Shown piece after piece: positions 1 to 5,937 of a stretch of 10,076 bases of DNA; within the stretch, counting starts at the first letter, position 1; every line of letters begins with the position of its first letter. The notes under the pieces are model-generated. The model did not search any database and had not been told where the DNA came from. It saw only the letters and a list, made by a program, of their open reading frames with translations. The stretch is taken from the NCBI GenBank assembly GCA_018224415.1, contig JAGTUZ010000081.1, positions 1 through 10,076 of the forward strand, in the 5' to 3' direction. The position numbers and the translations under genes were made by a program. This DNA is from Bacteroidota bacterium (GTDB lineage Bacteria > Bacteroidota > Ignavibacteria > SZUA-365).

Positions 1-533
1 ATGTCGTCCTCGTGCATGATAACGGGAATTCCCCTGTGCCCGGTGCGACGGTGTCCGTGTCGTTTACCGGACCCAATACCGGTACGTCCTCTGGTGTCAC
101 GGGCGCAAACGGGGTTGTGATACTGCAGACCCCCACGATCAGGAATCCTGTTGGCATATGGTGTTTTACTGTCACTGATGTACAGTTGAGCGGGTACACC
201 TTCCAGACGGGCCACGCTGAGGGTGTGACCTGTGAAGCTTCGACGCCAAAATCGACCGGAACCTCTCCCGTTGCGATGGAACTGGAATCCGTGTTCCCGA
301 ATCCCGCGGATGCCGACGCGACGATCACTTTCACGGTTCCGGATGAAGGCACGGTGCGGCTCACCCTCCACGACCTCCTTGGGCGAGAGCGGCGTGTGCT
401 CACCGATGGATATACAACTCGTGGCAAACATGTGGTGGCATTCCGCGTCGCTGATCTGCCGTCTGGACTCTACTATTGCCGTCTTCTCCACGGAGGACAG
501 GCTCGTATACACCGGCTGCTGATCAGTCGCTGA
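1..533 (+). CDS. Secreted protein, C-terminal part: Ig-like domain plus T9SS type A sorting domain (5' end outside window)
   Basis: The reading frame is open from the window edge (first full codon at position 3, reading VVLVHDNGN) to TGA at 531-533, so the true start lies upstream; the GTG at 12 is an internal valine. The first ~75 visible residues form an Ig-like beta-sandwich (pattern HDNGNSPVPGATVSV, then a G-x-NGVV strand). It resembles the small domain found after the catalytic domain of some secreted peptidases, with two cysteines (WCF and VTC) that could pair. From about position 290 a T9SS type A sorting domain follows: VFPNPADAD, then DLLGRE, then DLPSGLYYCRLL, ending HRLLISR. This domain directs export across the outer membrane and is normally cleaved by PorU. 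The catalytic or binding part is not visible, so the enzyme class is unknown; a secreted protease is only a guess. The usual longer QNYPNP opening is shortened to VFPNP. Confidence 0.85.
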   Translation, partial: VVLVHDNGNSPVPGATVSVSFTGPNTGTSSGVTGANGVVILQTPTIRNPVGIWCFTVTDVQLSGYTFQTGHAEGVTCEASTPKSTGTSPVAMELESVFPNPADADATITFTVPDEGTVRLTLHDLLGRERRVLTDGYTTRGKHVVAFRVADLPSGLYYCRLLHGGQARIHRLLISR

Positions 534-642
534 AACAAGAATCATTGTGAGCGCACGGAACCTGTTGTTCCCTGGGCCTCGTCGCAGCTGCTTTGCGATG
601 CAATCGAATCCACCGTCGGAAGGATGTCCAATCGTCACTCTC

Positions 643-648
643 GAGGAG
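643..648 (+). promoter_or_regulatory. Shine-Dalgarno GAGGAG deciding the start of the giant exported protein
   Basis: GAGGAG ends 8 bases before the ATG at 657. An in-frame ATG at 624 would add 11 hydrophilic residues ahead of the signal peptide, and its purine-rich GGAAGG touches the start codon, leaving no proper spacing. Both the ribosome site and the signal peptide therefore favour 657. Confidence 0.75.
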
Positions 649-656
649 ATATTGCG

Positions 657-3600
657 ATGAGAACGGTCAGAAGCACCTTGATGGCAACCGCGTATACGAT
701 GTGTCTTGTTGCGATGTCTGCAATCCATCTCCAGGCACAATGGTCCCCGAATCCGAATGTCAACACAGCGGTCTGCACGCTGACTCGCGGGAATAGCCGC
801 CTGGACATCTGTTCCGACGGAAGTGGCGGTGCGCTCATTGCCATAAACGCCACCATTCCTCCCCCCGTCAGTGAAAAGGATGTGTGGGCGCAACATCTCG
901 ATGCGTCCGGATATATTCAGTGGACACCCAGCGGGACTCCGCTGAGCATTCCCACAGGCTATCATCAGAACTATCCTCGCATTTGTGGTGACGGTGCAGG
1001 TGGATCGATTGTCGTTTGGAGCGATTACAATGAGCAAAAACTTCTCGCCCAGCGGCTTGATGGGAATGGGGTGGCGCAGTGGACAAGCGGTGGAACACTG
1101 CTCTACAGCGCCGTTCAGAATGGAATCGCTCAAGGTGCAAAGATCCCCGTTAGTGACGGAGCGGGTGGAGCGATCGTCGCATGGGCGGAGAACCGTGGCA
1201 GTGGATACGATATTCTCGCGCAACGCATCGATGTCTCGGGAAATATTCTGTGGGGATCCGGAGCGAAGTCTGTTTGCACGGCGACAGGCGATCAAACTAT
1301 TCCGTTTCTCTGCAGTGACGGCAAGGGTGGCGTGATTATCGGCTGGTGGGATAAGCGCTCGGGAACCACTGGGGAGGTCTATGCACAGCGCATCGCGGCG
1401 GATGGTTCATCGCTCTGGCAGAATGACGGTATTGCGGTATGCACAGGTACTGACGTGAGTAATCATTTCGATATTTCTCCGGATGGCGCCGGCGGTGCGG
1501 TGATAGTCTGGAGGGATGTTCGGTATAGTGGATCAACGATCCATACGCAAAGAGTTGACGCAGGTGGTTCCTGCCTCTGGCAGAATAACGGAGTCCGCGT
1601 CTGCTCCGCGCAGAGCTATCAGGTGAGCCCCAGAATTGTCGCCCTGCAGGGAGGTGCAATCGTTGTTTGGGGTGTTTGGCAACAACCTAGCAACGATACG
1701 TATCTTTACTCGCAATATCTTCACTGGAACGGAACCCTGGCGTGGGATCCACTCGGTATTCCCATATGCCAGTCCGCCGGCTCAAAGTTGGAAATTGTGG
1801 CAGCGGCGACAACGAACGGTGCAATTATCGCCTGGACCGATCGGAGAAACGGTGGTTATATGGCCGATTGGGACATTTACGCACAAGGGGTGATGCTCGA
1901 CGGTTCCGTGGCATGGCAGAACGACGGGCTTCCGGTCTGTACTGCCGCCGATTGCCAGAGAGAACCGGTCATCTGTGCCGACGGTGCCGGTGCCGCGATC
2001 ATCGCCTGGGAGGACCGCAGAAATAATAATTCTAGTGTCTATGCGACCAGGACACCGATCCTTGCGCCGCTGACACCACCCGCCGCACCATCAGGACTTG
2101 CCGCCGTGGCGGCAACACCCGCCAGCATCCGACTCGATTGGAGCGACAATTCCGACAATGAATCGTCGTTCGTGATCGAACACCGGAAAGCGGGTGGTTC
2201 ATGGAGAGTTGTGCAAATCCAGCCCGCCAATTCCACAACCGTCATCGTCCATGGACTTGAACCCGAAGTCCTGCATTTCTTCCGCATCAAGGCGGTGAAT
2301 CCGTCATATGCATCCGTATGGTCCAACGAGGCAAGCGCGACAACGCCGCTGTTTCCCGCACCGGCGAATCTTTCGGCGACGGCCGTGGCGTCGGACGCGA
2401 TCGATCTGCTTTGGGAGGACCATTCGGCGCATGAAACCGGCTTCATTGTCGAGAGGAAGAGCACTTCGACACCCTGGATGGCCACGGACACACTGGGGAC
2501 GAATGTGACAGCGGTCCGTATCGAGCACCTGCAGCCGGCGACGATGTACACCTTCCGCGTGCGTGCGGTCGAGGGGAGGGTGTCTTCGGCTCAGAGTAAC
2601 GAGGCGAATGCGACAACGCTCCTGTTCCTTCCGGCTCCGACCAATCTGACGGCGACGATACTGACGGCAAACAGCGCACGTCTGTTGTGGGAGGATCTGT
2701 CGGACGGTGAAAGCGGATTCGAAATCGAACAGCGTCGGGATGCGGGAAGCTGGGTACTCGCAATGCTCGCGGCAGCGAATGCCACGGAGCAGGAAATCAG
2801 CGGCCTGGAATCAGATGCGGAGTACGCATTCCGCGTGCGTGCGGTCGGCACGAATGCCTCCTCGTCATGGTCGAATGAAGCCATCGTCAGCACACATCTC
2901 CCACCGGAGACGCCACGGGATTTTTCCGCCGTGGCCGTCTCGTACAAGGAAGTCGAACTCTCCTGGACACGAGGTTCGACAAACGAAACCGGATTCGAGA
3001 TCGAGCGGAAAGTCGACAGCGGCGACTGGATGTTCGCACACACAGCCGGTGCCGGCGTCATGACACTGCAAGATGAACATCTGCGGGAACAGACAACGTA
3101 TGCCTATCGCATCCGCGCCTTCAATGCGCTCGGCGCGTCGTCGTGGTCGGCGGGCGTGAGTGTGATGACTCCGTCCATGCCGGTGCCGGGCGCTCCGTTT
3201 GGTGTCAGCGTTGAGGCGACTGGTCCGCAGAGTCTCCAGCTTACATGGGTGGCACCGTCACCGCCGTATCAGAGCGGATTCGAGATCCAGGAATCAACGA
3301 CAGGAAAAGAAACAGATTTCGTGCGTGTAGTGCCGGATGCGCACGAGGGCGCCACACATTACCTCCGGACGGGGTTGTCACCGGAAACACGGTATTATTA
3401 TCGCATCCGTGCATTCAATGCAAGCGGGAATTCCCCATGGTCACCGGTTGTTTCCGCCTCGACGATGAAGCTCGATCTGCAATTGCCGTCCGCACCGACG
3501 AACGCAACCGCACGTGCACTCGGGCCGGATGCGATTCGAATCGACTGGCGTCTTTCGTCACCTTCGAATGAAGACCACATTGAGATCGAACGTTCGCTGA

Positions 3601-5885
3601 CCATTCGCGACGATGATTTCCGCAGCCTCGATTCCACAATACCCCGGCGGACTCTGACATACATCGACAGGGGTTTGCAAGTACGCACGACGTATTATTA
3701 TCGTCTGCGCTGTCGTAATCAGTACGGGACATCGAAATATTCTCCCATCGCACATACGACGACATCGACATCGGAGATGTCAGCGGAACTGACGTCATCG
3801 ATTGCCCGGAAGGAGGGGATGTTTGCCGGCCTCGAGCACCGTATCGAGGATGGGGATGAATCCATGCAAATCCTTCGTGACATTTTCGGTGATTATCCGC
3901 GCGGGTATGACGAGTCTCCCGCCCGGGAATTGATCGACGATTGGCGCACAAACGTTCCGATCGATCAGAACATGGCCGCGCAGTCGATGTCGCGCTATGC
4001 GCTGTTCGAGGAAACACTGCGTGATGCGTACGCTGATCCGTTGCGTACGCCACCGCTATCCGGCGCGCAGGACGTCGCCCGGCAGGTCGCACGTCCACTA
4101 TCCGTTCTGACACGCGATCTTGGCGCTCTGGGACAGGGATGGGCACAGCAGCGCACGCTGGCGCTGCATCCGTATGTGGATGTGGCGATGCAGGACCTGC
4201 TGTGGGTGGCATATGACGGCGCCCAGACATTGCTCACGCTGATGGATCTGAATGCGGATGCCGATCTGTTTCGTTTCTATGCGTCAATACTCCGTGCGGC
4301 CGCTGCTCCTGATGTGCTGAATTCACGCGCCCTGCTGTCAATGAACGACTACTGGCAGGCACGGATTCTGGGGAGGCATTATCTGAGTGCAACCCAGCCG
4401 CTGATTGGGGATCTTGCGTTGCGGTGTGGCATGATGGAATCGCACGGAACCGCAGAGGAAGCTGAAGAGAAGCGGGAGGAAGCGCTGGTATGCATCGATA
4501 CAGAAACGGCACGTTTCGCCGGGCAGTTCAGTGCGTACAATGCGATCTGCACGGCCCTTGATGCGGCCTACACGATCACGAACGCACCTGTGTCGGATGT
4601 GCCGATCTTCCTGCGCAGGCTCATGCAATTACGACCGCGGCTGATAGACGGCGTGTGCGCCGTCATCGGCCAGGCGGCCGAGCCAGTGACGCGGGCTCTG
4701 TATCTGACGGGAAGCACCGCAATCGCCGAGGTCACACCAATTCCACTGCGGTTGCGTGCGGCAGGTGAGTTGATATTCAATCCCGCCGCGGGAGGACTCC
4801 CGCCCGCTCCCGAGCCGTTCTTTCTCTGTCGTGCCGCTCGTCCTGGGGTGGATGGGAGAGTGATGGATATGGTGGAGGAGGACAGGGGACGGTTGCTCGC
4901 GCTTCGCGGATCAGTGGGCGAGGAAGATACCGCTGGAATCACGAGGGGGTTCGATGCATTGCAGCTGAGCGGGCGACAACTCATCGGGGAACTGGACCGG
5001 TTGCTGCGGCCGCTCTTCGGCATGAATCCGATCGTACTCTACAGCGATACCCTTCTTCGTGATGCGTACAACGCGGTGATGGCAGAAGCACAAATATTCA
5101 AATCCCGCCGCGTTCTGCTTTCAGTGCCTCTGGCCATGTACATGCTCGCACCTGACCCGCTGCAGCAACAGGACCTTCTGGCCGAAATCGACACGCTGCT
5201 TCGAACATCACAGGAGATGCTTGCCTCCGTGGAAGCGATGCTGCGACGCACGGAGGGATTGGTGGAGCGACCGGTGCTTGTGCTGGATCAGGGAACAGTG
5301 ACAGCGGATCCGGCAGCAGGAATCAATCGTTACCGTTTGCGGCTGACGATTCACAATGTCGGTGTGGAGGAGGCGAGCGACGCGAAGGTGCATGTGCACC
5401 TCCTCAACGCCGCGGCTACGCTCCTCGGTCCTGACAGCATCGATCTCGGGAGGTTGTCAGCGGATTCGAAGCAGGACGTCGAGCTGGAGCTGGAGATCGC
5501 GAACGATCTGACGGTGCTTCCCTTTGCCGTCGTGACACACGCGACGAACACGGGGGTTTTCGTCGATGAACGCCATGCCCTCGTGCGACAAAAGCCAAGC
5601 GAAGTCGCTGAGCCGTCCATCCCGGAATGCATCCTGTATCAGAATTATCCGAATCCCGTGTCGACTTCAACGAATATCCGCTTCTCACTCCGGACCGAAG
5701 CCGCGGTACGGCTGTCGGTGTATGATCCACTCGGGCGGGAAGTGCATACGCTCATCGATACGCGACTCCCTGCAGGAGAACATGTATTCCCATTCAACGC
5801 GGCCGGACTTTCGGCAGGAGCCTACCTGTATCGGCTGCAAGCCCTGGGCCAGCGGCTGGAGAGAATTTTGGTGGTGACTGATTGA
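657..5885 (+). CDS. Giant modular T9SS-exported protein: beta-propeller, six FN3, helical region, CARDB-like domain, sorting domain
   Basis: The product is 1742 residues from ATG 657. Residues 1-27 are a signal peptide (basic MRTVR, hydrophobic core, probable cut after LQA before Q28). Residues 29-465 carry repeats of about 50 residues (SDGxGG...W.D.R....YAQR.D..G...W...G..VC) that read as a beta-propeller. Residues 474-1038 are six FN3 domains, each with the L.W core, a FEIE/ERK strand and YRIRA...G.S.WS. Residues about 1039-1534 look alpha-helical (rich in A, L, R, D, E; few strands) and match no family I recognise. Residues about 1535-1655 form a CARDB-like beta-domain (RYRLRLTIHNVGVEEASDA). 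Residues 1660-1742 are a T9SS type A sorting domain (QNYPNPVS, DPLGREVHTL, GLSAGAYLYRL). The protein should be exported and either anchored on the cell surface or released. Propeller and FN3 domains suggest binding to polymers or proteins. No catalytic motif was seen, so the role is unknown. The gene lies 52 bases before the sensor kinase. Confidence 0.93.
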   Translation: MRTVRSTLMATAYTMCLVAMSAIHLQAQWSPNPNVNTAVCTLTRGNSRLDICSDGSGGALIAINATIPPPVSEKDVWAQHLDASGYIQWTPSGTPLSIPTGYHQNYPRICGDGAGGSIVVWSDYNEQKLLAQRLDGNGVAQWTSGGTLLYSAVQNGIAQGAKIPVSDGAGGAIVAWAENRGSGYDILAQRIDVSGNILWGSGAKSVCTATGDQTIPFLCSDGKGGVIIGWWDKRSGTTGEVYAQRIAADGSSLWQNDGIAVCTGTDVSNHFDISPDGAGGAVIVWRDVRYSGSTIHTQRVDAGGSCLWQNNGVRVCSAQSYQVSPRIVALQGGAIVVWGVWQQPSNDTYLYSQYLHWNGTLAWDPLGIPICQSAGSKLEIVAAATTNGAIIAWTDRRNGGYMADWDIYAQGVMLDGSVAWQNDGLPVCTAADCQREPVICADGAGAAIIAWEDRRNNNSSVYATRTPILAPLTPPAAPSGLAAVAATPASIRLDWSDNSDNESSFVIEHRKAGGSWRVVQIQPANSTTVIVHGLEPEVLHFFRIKAVNPSYASVWSNEASATTPLFPAPANLSATAVASDAIDLLWEDHSAHETGFIVERKSTSTPWMATDTLGTNVTAVRIEHLQPATMYTFRVRAVEGRVSSAQSNEANATTLLFLPAPTNLTATILTANSARLLWEDLSDGESGFEIEQRRDAGSWVLAMLAAANATEQEISGLESDAEYAFRVRAVGTNASSSWSNEAIVSTHLPPETPRDFSAVAVSYKEVELSWTRGSTNETGFEIERKVDSGDWMFAHTAGAGVMTLQDEHLREQTTYAYRIRAFNALGASSWSAGVSVMTPSMPVPGAPFGVSVEATGPQSLQLTWVAPSPPYQSGFEIQESTTGKETDFVRVVPDAHEGATHYLRTGLSPETRYYYRIRAFNASGNSPWSPVVSASTMKLDLQLPSAPTNATARALGPDAIRIDWRLSSPSNEDHIEIERSLTIRDDDFRSLDSTIPRRTLTYIDRGLQVRTTYYYRLRCRNQYGTSKYSPIAHTTTSTSEMSAELTSSIARKEGMFAGLEHRIEDGDESMQILRDIFGDYPRGYDESPARELIDDWRTNVPIDQNMAAQSMSRYALFEETLRDAYADPLRTPPLSGAQDVARQVARPLSVLTRDLGALGQGWAQQRTLALHPYVDVAMQDLLWVAYDGAQTLLTLMDLNADADLFRFYASILRAAAAPDVLNSRALLSMNDYWQARILGRHYLSATQPLIGDLALRCGMMESHGTAEEAEEKREEALVCIDTETARFAGQFSAYNAICTALDAAYTITNAPVSDVPIFLRRLMQLRPRLIDGVCAVIGQAAEPVTRALYLTGSTAIAEVTPIPLRLRAAGELIFNPAAGGLPPAPEPFFLCRAARPGVDGRVMDMVEEDRGRLLALRGSVGEEDTAGITRGFDALQLSGRQLIGELDRLLRPLFGMNPIVLYSDTLLRDAYNAVMAEAQIFKSRRVLLSVPLAMYMLAPDPLQQQDLLAEIDTLLRTSQEMLASVEAMLRRTEGLVERPVLVLDQGTVTADPAAGINRYRLRLTIHNVGVEEASDAKVHVHLLNAAATLLGPDSIDLGRLSADSKQDVELELEIANDLTVLPFAVVTHATNTGVFVDERHALVRQKPSEVAEPSIPECILYQNYPNPVSTSTNIRFSLRTEAAVRLSVYDPLGREVHTLIDTRLPAGEHVFPFNAAGLSAGAYLYRLQALGQRLERILVVTD
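801..2051 (+). repeat. Propeller-type protein repeats (seven full plus one split, ~50 residues each)
   Basis: Within the giant gene, residues 49-465 contain tandem units with the consensus DGxGGxIIxWxDxR...D.YAQR.D..G..LWQ..GI.VC. Eight DGxGG-like strands are visible, at DGSGG, DGAGG, DGAGG, DGKGG, DGAGG, LQGGA, TTNGA and DGAGA. The last unit stops after the VYATR strand and lacks its W...VC half. A matching W...VC segment stands alone at the mature N-terminus (W29 to C40), so the first and last pieces can complete one blade. Sequence drift between units is high, so this is an old protein repeat and not a recent DNA tandem array. Confidence 0.7.
2076..3770 (+). repeat. Six tandem fibronectin type III domains
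   Basis: Within the giant gene the FN3 units begin near residues 474, 565, 656, 748, 840 and 939, and each is about 91-99 residues long. Every unit has the proline-rich entry (P.AP..L.A), the L.W tryptophan, the acidic/E-rich strand (FVIEHR, FIVERK, FEIEQR, FEIERK, FEIQES, IEIERS) and the Y.(F/Y)R(I/V)(R/K)A strand followed by WS in most copies. Units 2 and 3 share an identical 19-base stretch (2553-2571 and 2829-2847), consistent with internal duplication. Units 5 and 6 share a TATTATTATCG block encoding the YYYR strand. FN3 arrays usually act as spacers or carbohydrate/protein-binding modules in secreted proteins. Confidence 0.88.
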
Positions 5886-5903
5886 GGAAGTACCATTGTG
5901 CCT

Positions 5904-5919
5904 TCGAAAGATATTTCGA
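5904..5919. promoter_or_regulatory. Short inverted repeat ahead of the sensor kinase gene
   Basis: TCGAAA-GATA-TTTCGA is a perfect 6-base inverted repeat with a 4-base spacer. It lies in the 52-base gap between the giant gene and the kinase, five bases before the ribosome site. It could be an operator half-site pair or a weak hairpin. It lacks a GC-rich stem and a T-run, so it is not a convincing terminator. Confidence 0.3.
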
Positions 5920-5924
5920 TGAAC

Positions 5925-5931
5925 GGAGAGG
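5925..5931 (+). promoter_or_regulatory. Shine-Dalgarno GGAGAGG deciding the kinase start
   Basis: GGAGAGG ends 6 bases before the ATG at 5938. The GTG immediately upstream at 5935, in the same frame, would leave only 3 bases, so ATG 5938 is preferred. Confidence 0.7.
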
Positions 5932-5937
5932 TCAGTG

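Noticed and set aside
557..598. Small hairpins GGAAC/GTTCC (557-571) and TCGCA/TGCGA (582-598) as a terminator or riboswitch after gene 1
   Set aside because: Stems are only 5 base pairs with no T-run, and no known riboswitch pattern was seen in 534-656.
624..656. Upstream ATG at 624 as the start of the giant protein
   Set aside because: It puts 11 charged or polar residues before the signal peptide and has no spaced ribosome site; ATG 657 has GAGGAG at 8 bases.
2039..2551. 170-codon open frame on the minus strand
   Set aside because: It is antisense to the first two FN3 domains and has no recognisable domain or ribosome site.
801..3770. CRISPR-like or DNA tandem repeat array
   Set aside because: The periodicity is at protein level (propeller and FN3 units); the DNA copies are diverged and sit inside one continuous reading frame.
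3415..4230. 271-codon open frame on the minus strand
   Set aside because: It lies antisense to the FN3/helical part of the giant gene, with low-complexity R/P/S/H-rich content typical of shadow frames in GC-rich DNA.
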